From CAIOHW01 sp964432565 (GTDB taxonomy: Bacteria; Bdellovibrionota; UBA1018), in NCBI GenBank assembly GCA_964432565.1, contig CAYSOA010000030.1, forward strand, positions 1 through 27,017: a stretch of 27,017 nucleotides of DNA, written 5' to 3'. Shown in pieces: positions 9,045 through 17,082 of the stretch (its first letter is position 1; each line of letters opens with the position of its first letter). The notes under the pieces were generated by a model that was not told the origin of the DNA, did no database searches, and saw only the letters and a list, made by a program, of their open reading frames with translations. A program made the translations under genes and the position numbers.

Positions 9045-9782
9045 CTATTTCAGTGCGAAGGTCGCCTCTACCGAGAGCGACAGCGTTTGCTGCCCCGGCT
9101 CAATTGCTGGGGCACTCGGCACGCCTCCGGTCGCCTCTGCACTCATGGACATCATGGTCATCCTGCGCGGCGGCTCCTGAAAACCTCCGCTCTCGACTAC
9201 GGCCAAAGGCTCACCCACCTTGACTCCGAGCGATGCCGCGAGCTTTTCGGCCTTGGTTCGCGCATTCTGCGCAGCTTCTTCGAGACAGGCCACCTGCTCC
9301 TGCAGCTGCTTTTCTTCAGACAAAAACGATTGAAGCCCGCCGATATCCTGAACCCCTTCGCGGGAACCGATTGCCAGAACGTCGCCCAACCGTTCCACCT
9401 GCGAAGTGGCCACTCGCAGGCCCATTCGAGCACGGTATCCCTTCATGACCTGCCGCCCCTTCTCCCACTCTCGAACTTCACCGACCGAGTACTCGACCGT
9501 TCGCAGGTCGAGGTCCTTGAGGTTCAGCCTTTTGACGGCATCACGAACGCGACCATAAGACTCAACGGCGCGCTTGGAAGCCATCTTGAGTTCGTCATCG
9601 CGAAAATCGACACTGAGAACGACCGAGCCGCGATCAGGGGTCACCAGCCGGTTGCAACGCCCAGAAACCGTGATCTTCCTCGGCTCCGAAGAACGGGCTT
9701 CATGCGCTCCCAGAAAAGTAAGGAGAAGCCCTCCGACCAGAAGGACCAGACCCTCTCCACCATATCGACGCAACGAAACCAT
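9045..9782 (-). CDS. SIMPL-domain (DUF541) periplasmic protein
   Basis: The ATG at 9782, with AAGGAG 5 bases upstream, gives 245 residues; the same open frame continues upstream through the tRNA gene and is not coding there. A Sec signal peptide covers about 1-32 (hydrophobic GLVLLVGGLLLTFLGAHEA). The rest matches the SIMPL/DUF541 pattern: ITVSGRC near 37-43, alternating beta strands, the SVGEVREWEKGRQVMKGYRA region, and the conserved central helix rich in A and K (EEAAQNARTKAEKLAASLGV) before a short Pro-rich tail. Family members are periplasmic or outer-membrane associated, and some are linked to oxidative stress, but the biochemical role is unknown. Confidence 0.85.
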   Translation of the reverse strand: MVSLRRYGGEGLVLLVGGLLLTFLGAHEARSSEPRKITVSGRCNRLVTPDRGSVVLSVDFRDDELKMASKRAVESYGRVRDAVKRLNLKDLDLRTVEYSVGEVREWEKGRQVMKGYRARMGLRVATSQVERLGDVLAIGSREGVQDIGGLQSFLSEEKQLQEQVACLEEAAQNARTKAEKLAASLGVKVGEPLAVVESGGFQEPPRRMTMMSMSAEATGGVPSAPAIEPGQQTLSLSVEATFALK

Positions 9783-9839
9783 GAAGGCTCCTTCCCGATA
9801 GCCGCACATCGTGACAGACGGTGCGACCAGATTGAGATC

Positions 9840-9928
9840 TGGTGCCGAGGGCCGGAATCGAACCGGCACGATCCTTTCGGATCCCAGGATTTTAAGTCCT
9901 GTGCGTCTACCTATTTCGCCACCCCGGC
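9840..9928 (-). tRNA. tRNA-Leu (anticodon UAA)
   Basis: An 89-nt class II tRNA folds on the minus strand. The acceptor stem is GCCGGGG with CCTCGGC (one G-U pair). The D-arm contains TGGCGAAATAGGTAGACGCA. The anticodon stem-loop is CAGGA-CTTAAAA-TCCTG with UAA at positions 34-36. A long variable arm GGATCCGAAAGGATC and a T-arm with GGTTCGATTCC follow. A discriminator A and an encoded CCA end the molecule. The long variable arm, the A73 discriminator and the anticodon agree on leucine. It is followed after 57 bp by the SIMPL gene on the same strand, with no obvious terminator between. Confidence 0.97.
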
Positions 9929-9940
9929 ACTGTGGCTTCC

Positions 9941-9968
9941 AAAGTAGCAGACGGGCCTTGAATGTCCA
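9941..9968 (-). promoter_or_regulatory. Probable promoter of tRNA-Leu
   Basis: On the minus strand TGGACA (9968-9963, five of six matches to TTGACA) is followed after 16 bases by TACTTT (9946-9941), which is preceded by an extended -10 TGC. Transcription would start near 9934, leaving a leader of about 6 bases before the tRNA, as expected for a tRNA gene. Confidence 0.5.
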
Positions 9969-9986
9969 ACCCGCAGCGACTAGCTT
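9958..9986 (+). promoter_or_regulatory. Possible promoter of the dienelactone-hydrolase gene
   Basis: TTGAAT (9958-9963) and TAGCTT (9981-9986) are 17 bases apart. The -10 lies only 7 bases before the ATG at 9994 and no ribosome binding site is present, so the transcript could be leaderless. The -10 match is weak (three of six). Confidence 0.3.
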
Positions 9987-9993
9987 TCGCTCC

Positions 9994-10626
9994 ATGACTC
10001 CTTCAACGGCTTCCGTCCTGAACCGTGCCCCCGGCCACCGAGGGATCGTCGTGATCCATGAGTGGTGGGGCATCAACGACAATATCCGCTCGGTCTGCCA
10101 ACGCCTTGCCGATGCCGGCTATTCCGCCCTGGCTCCCGATCTCTATCATGGCACTGTGGCATCAGACGCCGAAGAAGCGGCGAAGCTCATGGGGCAACTG
10201 GATTTTGACCGGGCTGTCGAGGAGATCCGCGCTGCGGCACGATCGCTTCATGATGAAGGCGTCCAGGAGGTCTCGGTTCTCGGTTTCTGCATGGGTGGCG
10301 CGCTGACGCTTCTCTCCGCTCTTCGGGGAGCGAAGGAGTTCAAAAAAGCCGTCTGTTTTTATGGAATCCCTCCGAGCGCCGCCGGAGACCTATCCCAGAT
10401 TCAGATTCCGGTCCTAGGTCACTTCGCCAATCAGGACGACTGGTGCACCCCACAAAGCGTGAATGATCTGGAATCGACCCTGCGCGGTGGAGGCGTGAAG
10501 GCCGAACTGCATCGCTATGATGCCGCACACGCTTTCGCAAACGACTATCGCCCGGAAGTGCACGACCCTGACGCTACCGAGCTGGCGTGGCGGCGCACCT
10601 TCGAGTTTCTCGAAAAGCCGCTCTGA
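9994..10626 (+). CDS. Dienelactone hydrolase family protein
   Basis: The ATG at 9994 gives a 210-residue cytosolic protein; open sequence upstream of it overlaps the tRNA and is not coding. The fold is that of dienelactone hydrolase: VVIHEWWGIN (19-28) with the conserved Glu23 and oxyanion region, APDLYHG (47-53), the nucleophile elbow GFCMGG with Cys99, the acid in NQDDWCTP (Asp148 or Asp149) and the base His179 in YDAAHAF. Cys-His-Asp instead of Ser marks the DLH family, which opens lactone rings, classically in chlorocatechol breakdown; many homologues have unknown substrates. No aromatic-degradation genes are nearby. No ribosome binding site is visible before the start. Confidence 0.88.
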   Translation: MTPSTASVLNRAPGHRGIVVIHEWWGINDNIRSVCQRLADAGYSALAPDLYHGTVASDAEEAAKLMGQLDFDRAVEEIRAAARSLHDEGVQEVSVLGFCMGGALTLLSALRGAKEFKKAVCFYGIPPSAAGDLSQIQIPVLGHFANQDDWCTPQSVNDLESTLRGGGVKAELHRYDAAHAFANDYRPEVHDPDATELAWRRTFEFLEKPL

Positions 10627-10643
10627 CTCCGTCGACCGAGTCA
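10624..10643. terminator. Short inverted repeat across two convergent stop codons
   Basis: TGACTC at 10624-10629 pairs with GAGTCA at 10638-10643. The left arm starts with the stop codon of the dienelactone-hydrolase gene and the right arm ends with that of the antiporter gene on the other strand. The loop contains the palindrome GTCGAC. No T-run follows, so termination in both directions is only possible, not shown. Confidence 0.35.
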
Positions 10644-12860
10644 GTCGAGGGGCTTCGGAGGCTGCAGCAGTTCGGAGGCAAGACTTCCCAGCGACTCGGT
10701 CTGCCCGACCACCCAGAGCGTGTCTCCGGGGTGCACCTTCATGGACGAATCCGGATTCATGATGCGCTTTCCAGCTCGCTCGATTCCGACGACCAAAGCC
10801 GAGTGGCGATCGCGTATGCCCGACTCCCGAAGCGTCTTGCCCGCGCAAGGCGAATCGCCAGTCACTTCGATCGCCCGAAGCTGATAGCTTTCAATGGGAT
10901 TGGCATCCAGCTCCGCCCCCCCCATTCGTCCGAGCTCAATCTGCTTGCGTGCCCGCTCAACCTGCTCTTCTTCGCCAAGGACGAGAATTTCATCCTTCGG
11001 AAAAAGCTGCTGACGCGGTGAGGGTGCCACGAAGAGGCGCGAGCCCCGCTGGATGGCGACGATATTGAGTTGAAAGCGATTGCGAAGAGCCGCCTCCTGG
11101 ATGCTCTGTCCGGCGAACTCCGAGTCTGCATGAACCTTCAGGCGCACGAGCTGCCCTTCCCAGGGAGCCAGATGGCGGAGGAGGTTTCCCGCTCCTCCTT
11201 TTTTATTCTGTCCCGAGGCGAGGTTTCTCAAAAAAGTCTCTTCGACCCAGTGATAGATCCCCCCAATGCCCGAGACCAGACGCACCAATACAAAAACACC
11301 CACTAGAACCCCCAGCCAAAGGGATGGGATACTGCTGAAATAGGGCCACGCCAGAGTCGAGGCCACGATCAGGGCAAAAACCTGACTGCCGAGACGGATC
11401 AGTTGATTTCCCAACCCGGCCACTCGATGTCCATCTGAATGCTCGATTCGCAGTCCTCGAAGGAAGATCCACAAGAACGGCAACAGCAGCACAGCCAGTC
11501 CCGTTCCCACCCAGGGGCTTGCGAAATCCAGCGCCACCCGACTGATCAGGGTCACCACGAAGCCTGCCAGAATCCAGCGCACCAGCGCTGATCTCAGCCC
11601 CGGATCGGGCTGCATCTCTGCCGCTCTGCGCTCGCTCCAAGCGGCATAACGCTCCAGAAAAAACCGCGCTCGGCTCGGCAGCAGGCGATCGACTCCTCCA
11701 AAAATCGCTGGAGAAAGTCGGATGAACAGGGGAGTGACCAGTGTGGTCAATACCGAAACCGCCACGATCACGGGCTGAAGTTCCGGATCGAGGATCTGCA
11801 TGCTGATTCCCAGGGCGGCCATGATGAACGAAAACTCTCCGATCTGGACCATGCTTCCGCCCACCAGTACGGCGGTCTTGAGCGTCCTTCCGGCGAGAAT
11901 TGAGCCAAGCGCCACCAGTGAGAATTTTCCCGTAATCACCAGTCCTGAAATCCAGAGAATTTCGGATCGATGATTCCACAGTGACTTGGGTTCAATCAGC
12001 ATCCCCACTGAGACGAAGAAGACAGCCACAAAAAGATCGCGAAGAGGGCGCACGAGATTCTCAATCCGGTGGGACTCCGAGCTTTCGGCCAAAATTGAGC
12101 CCATGAGAAACGCCCCGAGTCCCGCTGAATATCCCAGATGTGCCGCCGCAATGCCCATCAACAGGCAAAGCCCCACCGAGAGAATCATCAGCATCTCATC
12201 CGACCCAGAGCTCGAAACCCGGCGCAGAATACGGGGGAGCACGAGCGTACCCACCAGAAACCATCCTCCGACGAAAAGCACCATCGTTCCGACGGAGGCT
12301 GCCAAAGAAGAAGCCAGAGATGAGACTCGTGACGCCGATACCAGGTCCGAACTTCCAGAGAGTCCCGAGAAGATCACGAGCAGGAGGACGGCGAGCAGAT
12401 CCTCGAAGATCAGCATTCCCAGTACTAGTTGCGCGAAACGCCGAGTCTTGAGCCCGAACTCATCGAGGGCCTTGACGATGATCGTGGTGGACGAAATCGA
12501 AACCATGCCCCCCAGAAAAAGACTGTCCTGAAGCGGCCACCCCAGCGCACTGCCTGTCCAGGTCCCCAGCGCGAAAAGCCCGCCCACCTCAAACAGCGCT
12601 GCGAAGCCGACCGAGGGCCCCAGTCTAAAAACCTTTCGAAAACTGAATTCCAGCCCCAGGCTAAACATCAGAAAAATCACGCCCAGCTCGGCAAGAACTC
12701 GAAAATCCGACTGAAAGGGACCGGCGATGCTTGAAGCGAGAACTCCAGCGACGATGTACCCGAGGACCACGGGCTGGCGGATTCGTTGAAACACCATCGA
12801 CACTAGGGCAGCAAGCCCCAGAATCACCCCAAGATCTCGAATCAGTTCCGCCAGATGCAT
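10641..12860 (-). CDS. Kef/CPA2-type monovalent cation/proton antiporter with two RCK_C domains
   Basis: The 739-residue inner-membrane protein starts with a Na+/H+-exchanger-type domain of about 12 helices (about 5-390). It includes the CPA2-like LGYIVAGVL (33-41), FSLGLEF (66-72), SSTTIIVKAL (123-132) and the acidic LGMLIFEDLLAV (147-158), whose Glu-Asp pair is the likely ion-binding site. A second hydrophobic block (about 430-545) precedes two TrkA-C/RCK_C-type cytosolic domains (about 568-640 and 662-732). The NAD-binding TrkA-N domain of KefB/KefC is absent. The likely role is K+ or Na+ efflux coupled to protons for pH or salt balance. The ATG has GAGG 7 bases upstream and overlaps the deaminase gene by 19 bp. 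Confidence 0.88.
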   Translation of the reverse strand: MHLAELIRDLGVILGLAALVSMVFQRIRQPVVLGYIVAGVLASSIAGPFQSDFRVLAELGVIFLMFSLGLEFSFRKVFRLGPSVGFAALFEVGGLFALGTWTGSALGWPLQDSLFLGGMVSISSTTIIVKALDEFGLKTRRFAQLVLGMLIFEDLLAVLLLVIFSGLSGSSDLVSASRVSSLASSLAASVGTMVLFVGGWFLVGTLVLPRILRRVSSSGSDEMLMILSVGLCLLMGIAAAHLGYSAGLGAFLMGSILAESSESHRIENLVRPLRDLFVAVFFVSVGMLIEPKSLWNHRSEILWISGLVITGKFSLVALGSILAGRTLKTAVLVGGSMVQIGEFSFIMAALGISMQILDPELQPVIVAVSVLTTLVTPLFIRLSPAIFGGVDRLLPSRARFFLERYAAWSERRAAEMQPDPGLRSALVRWILAGFVVTLISRVALDFASPWVGTGLAVLLLPFLWIFLRGLRIEHSDGHRVAGLGNQLIRLGSQVFALIVASTLAWPYFSSIPSLWLGVLVGVFVLVRLVSGIGGIYHWVEETFLRNLASGQNKKGGAGNLLRHLAPWEGQLVRLKVHADSEFAGQSIQEAALRNRFQLNIVAIQRGSRLFVAPSPRQQLFPKDEILVLGEEEQVERARKQIELGRMGGAELDANPIESYQLRAIEVTGDSPCAGKTLRESGIRDRHSALVVGIERAGKRIMNPDSSMKVHPGDTLWVVGQTESLGSLASELLQPPKPLD

Positions 12861-13675
12861 TTGAGTGCCTCATCCTCTCGTGAGGCAAAAGTCTTGTTCA
12901 TTGCACGGGTATTTTCAAAGCTTCCCGGATCGAGCACGGTCATTTTTGCCATCGGTCCGTCATCAGGATCTCGAAACTCGACCGACAACGGTGCAGCGCC
13001 GTTGAAGGAACACAGGGCGTCCCAGATCCACCCCGCGCACATCTTGCACGGCTTTCGAGTCACCCAGAGGCGCGCGGGCGTTCCTGGAGAACCCATTCGC
13101 CGCCATCTGTAGATGAGATTCGTCTCGGCATGCTGAGTTCTCAAATCCCAGGCCGAGTTGATCCCCCAGGAGAGTACGGTTCCCGTCGCATCGACCAGAA
13201 CGGCAGCCACCGGAAGCGCCACCACTCGTTGCCCGGAGGTCCGCTCCCACTGCAAAGCCGAGTCGATCCGGTGCTCGAGCAGGGACCACGCGTCATGAGC
13301 ACTCAGAACGGGACGATTCCACTCCTCATTGTTCCCACACAACCATTCGTCGCGAGTGTCCGGTTTCGGGGCCACTTCGATTCCAGAGCCTGAAAACAAT
13401 TCCTGGGGAATCGCATCCACCGGAACCGAAAAATCCACTCGTCGTGCTGCGACCTTGATCAAACCCCAGCTCGATTCGCGAAGCGCCTCGGTCGTCCGGA
13501 TGCGATTTCTGACGATTCGGCGTGCCCATCTTGAGTCGTGCTCATAAACACCCGCGACAAGCCGATTCACGGCGAGATCGCACTCGTGAACTCGATCCGG
13601 GGAAAGGGTCGCTCCCTGTCTCGCCCAGTACCAGCGCCCCTCACACTCGATCCAGGCCAAATGCCCGGTCAGCAC
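12842..13675 (-). CDS. Bd3614-like deaminase (nucleic acid/nucleotide deaminase superfamily)
   Basis: The protein carries the two zinc motifs of the cytidine-deaminase fold. Numbered from an upstream ATG at 13711 (289 residues), these are QHAETN with His194, Ala195 and Glu196, and PCKMC with Cys222 and Cys225; the flanking Trp (AGWIWD) and the N-terminal beta-rich domain of about 140 residues resemble the predicted deaminases named after Bdellovibrio Bd3614. Function in that family is predicted, not established; RNA, DNA or free nucleotides are all possible substrates. The GTG at 13675, nine bases after GGGGAGG, is the better start and gives 277 residues, overlapping the glycosyltransferase stop by 7 bp; the ATG would overlap it by 43 bp. 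The 3' end overlaps the antiporter start. The four zinc and catalytic residues are present, so the enzyme should be active. Confidence 0.75.
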   Translation of the reverse strand: MLTGHLAWIECEGRWYWARQGATLSPDRVHECDLAVNRLVAGVYEHDSRWARRIVRNRIRTTEALRESSWGLIKVAARRVDFSVPVDAIPQELFSGSGIEVAPKPDTRDEWLCGNNEEWNRPVLSAHDAWSLLEHRIDSALQWERTSGQRVVALPVAAVLVDATGTVLSWGINSAWDLRTQHAETNLIYRWRRMGSPGTPARLWVTRKPCKMCAGWIWDALCSFNGAAPLSVEFRDPDDGPMAKMTVLDPGSFENTRAMNKTFASREDEALKCIWRN

Positions 13676-14964
13676 TGCTTCGATCCTCCCCGCTGCTTCA
13701 GCTCCAGCCATCTACCAAAGTACTGGTAGGCATCGGTCGTCGACTGGAGCAGCATCCCGCGCATCCAGTCGAAGCGGCGCCGTTCGCGTTGCTTTCGTGC
13801 CCGGTCGAGAGCTTCCTTGAGCGCTGCACGAAAGCCCTTTTCTGAGAAGTCTTCATCGAGAATCACTCCCCCAGCGTCCCGGGCCATCCGCCAACTGGCC
13901 TCATCCTCATGAAGTGAAACGCAGGCATCCACAAAGTCACCGACCTCATCGGCGATTCTGCCCCCCCAGCGGGAGGCCCTCCCCATGCCCTCTGCCGCGA
14001 TCGAGGTCCCGACCACGGGAAGCCCATGCCACCAGGCATCCGAGACCTTGCCTTTGATACCCGCACCAAACCGCAAAGGAGCCAACGCCACTCTCGCCTC
14101 GGCAAAGGCCTCGCTGAGCGACTCGGCCCGACCACGCACCCGAAAGCCCTCGGCCGGCGAGTTGGCCTCGAATACCTCCTGCGTCGGATACGCTCCAAAG
14201 ACCTGCAGTTCCGCCTTCGGAAGCCGGCGGCGAATGGCCGGCCAAAGTTCCCTACGAACCCAGCGAAAGGCGTCGAGATTGGGGGCGTGCCTGAAATTCC
14301 CGAGAAGAACGAAACCCTCGCGCCGGTGAAATTCGGCAGCGCGTTCGCGATCAGGATATGCGAACCTAAGGAGGGACAGACGTGACGCCTCCACTCCCAG
14401 CGTCTGGACCAATAGACTCTGCTCGAAGTCGGAAATCAAAAGCGTCTGGTCCACGCGGTGGATGGAAGCCAGCTCACGGCACATCGCCTCGAAGTCCCAC
14501 TGCTCTGGAATTCCTGAAACCACTCGGCCTGCGCGTGACTCTCGAAGCTCCTGACGCAGGAGCTTTTCCCGGGATGCTCGGAGAAAATGAAGGTCCTGGG
14601 TATCTAGCACCAGGACGGCCGACGGAACAGCGCTCCTCACCCGAGGCCCGAACTGCTCTTCGCAAACGAAGCGATCAAAGATGACCAATTCGGGCGCCTG
14701 TTCGCAGACCCACCGATCAAACGACGAGTCATTGAGCAGCACCGGCTGAACCAAAACCTGTGACGATCGACGCGCCCATTCGCGACACGCCTCAAGTCCC
14801 AACTCATTCTGCGCCGCAGAGGCGATCACCACCTGGTAGCCCAGGGCGCAAAGCCCCTCGATCAGATTACGATCTCGCAATCCCGCTGCCGAACTCTGGG
14901 GCTCGGGCCACACATAGCAGATCAGCAGGCAAGTCGGCTTTTGCGACAGAGTGGAACCCTTCAT
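13669..14964 (-). CDS. Glycosyltransferase, GT4-like (GT-B fold)
   Basis: I place the start at the ATG at 14964, with AGAGG upstream, giving 431 residues; a TTG at 15024 would extend it by 20 polar residues. The N-terminal half begins CLLICYVWPEPQSSAAGLRD (12-31), typical of GT4 proteins, and continues through ARRSSQVLVQPV and LVIFDRFVCEEQ. The C-terminal donor-binding half shows LLGNFRHAPNLDAFRWV, AELQVFGAYP and FGAGIKGKVSDAWWHGLPVVGT, closely matching the Glyco_trans_1_4 pattern. It should transfer a sugar from a nucleotide donor to an envelope acceptor, which cannot be named. No membrane helix is present. It is the first gene of an operon with the deaminase and antiporter. Confidence 0.85.
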   Translation of the reverse strand: MKGSTLSQKPTCLLICYVWPEPQSSAAGLRDRNLIEGLCALGYQVVIASAAQNELGLEACREWARRSSQVLVQPVLLNDSSFDRWVCEQAPELVIFDRFVCEEQFGPRVRSAVPSAVLVLDTQDLHFLRASREKLLRQELRESRAGRVVSGIPEQWDFEAMCRELASIHRVDQTLLISDFEQSLLVQTLGVEASRLSLLRFAYPDRERAAEFHRREGFVLLGNFRHAPNLDAFRWVRRELWPAIRRRLPKAELQVFGAYPTQEVFEANSPAEGFRVRGRAESLSEAFAEARVALAPLRFGAGIKGKVSDAWWHGLPVVGTSIAAEGMGRASRWGGRIADEVGDFVDACVSLHEDEASWRMARDAGGVILDEDFSEKGFRAALKEALDRARKQRERRRFDWMRGMLLQSTTDAYQYFGRWLELKQRGGSKQC

Positions 14965-15060
14965 TCTTCGCCTCTCTTCATCACCATCCGTGACTCGATG
15001 CAAATCCTCAATCACGGAGTTCAAGTTGCGCTGCCTGCATTTTCAATACAGTCTCAATTT

Positions 15061-15756
15061 ATGGAAACCCTTTCCCATGGATGGAACTTCGTGGAGCTCT
15101 TCCACTACTTCGCCCCACGCGTGCTCTTTTCCGTCCTCTGCGGCGGGCTCGTCGGCCTCGAGCGGGAGCTCAAGAACAAGCCCGCAGGCATCAAGACCAA
15201 TATCCTCATCTGCCTGGGGGCGGCTCTCTACACTTCGCTATCGATCCTGCTTTCAGGCGCCAATACGGCACAGGGAGGGATGTACGGCGATCCTTCTCGA
15301 ATTGCCGCCCAAATCGTCTCGGGAATCGGCTTTCTCGGAGGCGGAACCATCATCCAGTCCCGTGGCACGATTCTGGGTCTGACCACTGCCGCAACGATCT
15401 GGGTCGTCGCCGCCATCGGCGTCTGCGTCGGAATGGGTCATCACGACATTGCCGTGGCCTCGTCACTGGTCATCGTCGCCATTCTGGTAGGCACTACGTT
15501 TTTTGAAGACCGCGTCCTGGGACGTTCCCTGACCTTCGCCTGCGAAATCGTGGTTCAAGACCCGGAAGGCCGGGTACGCCAGGCGATCAACCACTCACTG
15601 ACCCAAAACGACCTGATCCTCGATGACTTCGACATCGAATCCCGAGGAGAGATGAGCCACCTCACGCTCAAATACAGCGGTCATCGAAATGACCACAAGA
15701 AGTTCATCCTCGAGCTCTGGAGCACGCCCGGAATTCGAGAAGTGAAACAGCTCTGA
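15061..15756 (+). CDS. MgtC family membrane protein
   Basis: The ATG at 15061 gives 231 residues; in-frame starts at 14941 and 14998 lack ribosome binding sites and would run into the divergent glycosyltransferase gene. Four to five membrane helices (about 18-145) contain the MgtC signature elements GLERE (32-36), PAGIKTN (41-47), DPSRIAAQIVSGIGFLGGG (78-96) and GLTTAATIW (106-114). A cytosolic ferredoxin-like domain (about 155-231) follows. MgtC proteins help bacteria cope with low Mg2+ and acid and can inhibit ATP synthase. No ribosome binding site precedes the ATG; a TACAGT (15047-15052) lies 8 bases upstream, so a leaderless message is possible. It is divergent from the glycosyltransferase and convergent with the Lol permease. 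Confidence 0.9.
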   Translation: METLSHGWNFVELFHYFAPRVLFSVLCGGLVGLERELKNKPAGIKTNILICLGAALYTSLSILLSGANTAQGGMYGDPSRIAAQIVSGIGFLGGGTIIQSRGTILGLTTAATIWVVAAIGVCVGMGHHDIAVASSLVIVAILVGTTFFEDRVLGRSLTFACEIVVQDPEGRVRQAINHSLTQNDLILDDFDIESRGEMSHLTLKYSGHRNDHKKFILELWSTPGIREVKQL

Positions 15757-15777
15757 GCAACTGCCTCGTCTGATCCC

Positions 15778-17082
15778 TCACCCCAGCCGAATGCCCTGAA
15801 TCGGAGAAAGCCGGGATGCCCGCCTGCACGGATACTGGCAGGCGGCGATGACGATACACAGGGTCACCACTCCGATCAGAACATAGACCAGCGGCTGAAA
15901 GCTGACGGGAAGCGTTCGGTCGTAGAACACATCCGGAAGCTGAATCAGCTCGTAGCGCTCCAGAAACACGCAAAGCAGCACCCCAACGATACCGCCCCCC
16001 AGTACACCACGAAGGCCGATCCCAAGGCCTTCTGCCAGAAAGATCGCCGCCACCTGCGAGTCCCGCGCGCCCATGGCCTTCAAGATTGAAATCTCCCGCT
16101 TCTTCTCGAGTACCATCAATGTCAGCGTCGTCACGATATTGAAGGAGGCAACGATCACGATAAAGGCGAGGACCACGAACATCGCCAGTCTCTCGAGCTT
16201 CAGTGACGCGAAAAGGTGGGAGTTCATCTGAACCCAGTCCTGTACCTTCCACCCAGGAAGCATCCGCTCCAGCTCGCGCGCGATAGAAGGTGCGCTCTCG
16301 AAGTCCTTCAGTGTGAGTTCAAACTGCGACATCACTCCGGCTCGACGCAGAAACGACTGAACATTTCGCATCGACGTAAACACCATCTGCAGTTCCTGTT
16401 CGGGCATGCCCGACTTGTAAACCCCCTCGACCACGAAGCGCTTGAGTCGGGGTACCGACCCCAGAGGGCCTTCGGTCTCGGTGGGCGAAATCAGGGTCAC
16501 CTGATCACCGGGAATCAACCCGAACTCATTGGCAAGCTCACTTCCGAGATAAAGCCCGGGAAGCCGGACGATTCGCCCATTCTCCTGGCCACTCAACAGC
16601 GAAGGCTCGGCCTGCTCGACGACCGTCCGCCTCAGACGCGCCAGTCTCGCTTCATCGACACCCTTCACCACCACGCCGTTGACCTTTCGCCCCGACTTCA
16701 GAATGGCTTCGGTCGCCAACACCGTCCAGGCACTCTCGATCTCGGCGGCCCCCTGCGCCCAGGTCGAGATCTGCTTCTCGATCGCGGAATCGCGCGCCAC
16801 CCTGCCGCGCTCGAACCCGGTGACACTCGATCGTGGCGTGGCAAGCACATGAAGATCGGAAGACATCAGGCGCTTCTTCAACTCTTTTTCAAAACCATCC
16901 ATCACCGATAAAACGACGATCAGGGCACAGACTCCGATTCCGATGCCCAGAATCGAAAGCACGGTGATGAAGTTCAAAAAGCGATTGTGCTTCTTGCTGC
17001 GCAGGTAGCGTCCGCCAACCCAGCGAGTCCAAGGACTTCTCCAGAGCTGTACCAGGGCCGAAGTCGAGGTTGCATCCATCAT
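15778..17082 (-). CDS. LolC/LolE-type lipoprotein-releasing ABC transporter permease
   Basis: The 434-residue inner-membrane protein has one N-terminal helix (about 38-60), a large periplasmic MacB-like domain (about 62-290) and three C-terminal helices in an FtsX domain (about 300-425). The start WVGGRYLRSKKHNRFLNFIT (21-40) and the following VVLSVMDGFEKELKKR are characteristic of LolC/LolE. The Lol complex releases lipoproteins from the inner membrane for transfer to the outer membrane. It overlaps fadB by 4 bp. The ATPase LolD is not in the window, and only one permease gene is present, so whether it works as a LolF-type homodimer or with a partner elsewhere cannot be told. Confidence 0.92.
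   Translation of the reverse strand: MMDATSTSALVQLWRSPWTRWVGGRYLRSKKHNRFLNFITVLSILGIGIGVCALIVVLSVMDGFEKELKKRLMSSDLHVLATPRSSVTGFERGRVARDSAIEKQISTWAQGAAEIESAWTVLATEAILKSGRKVNGVVVKGVDEARLARLRRTVVEQAEPSLLSGQENGRIVRLPGLYLGSELANEFGLIPGDQVTLISPTETEGPLGSVPRLKRFVVEGVYKSGMPEQELQMVFTSMRNVQSFLRRAGVMSQFELTLKDFESAPSIARELERMLPGWKVQDWVQMNSHLFASLKLERLAMFVVLAFIVIVASFNIVTTLTLMVLEKKREISILKAMGARDSQVAAIFLAEGLGIGLRGVLGGGIVGVLLCVFLERYELIQLPDVFYDRTLPVSFQPLVYVLIGVVTLCIVIAACQYPCRRASRLSPIQGIRLG

Noticed and set aside
9087..9947. A 286-codon plus-strand open frame running through the SIMPL gene and tRNA-Leu
   Set aside because: It crosses a tRNA gene and is antisense to a gene with a signal peptide and recognisable domain.
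15704..16252. A 182-codon minus-strand frame within the Lol permease gene
   Set aside because: It is a shifted frame of the lolC/E gene; only the main frame shows family motifs and membrane helices.
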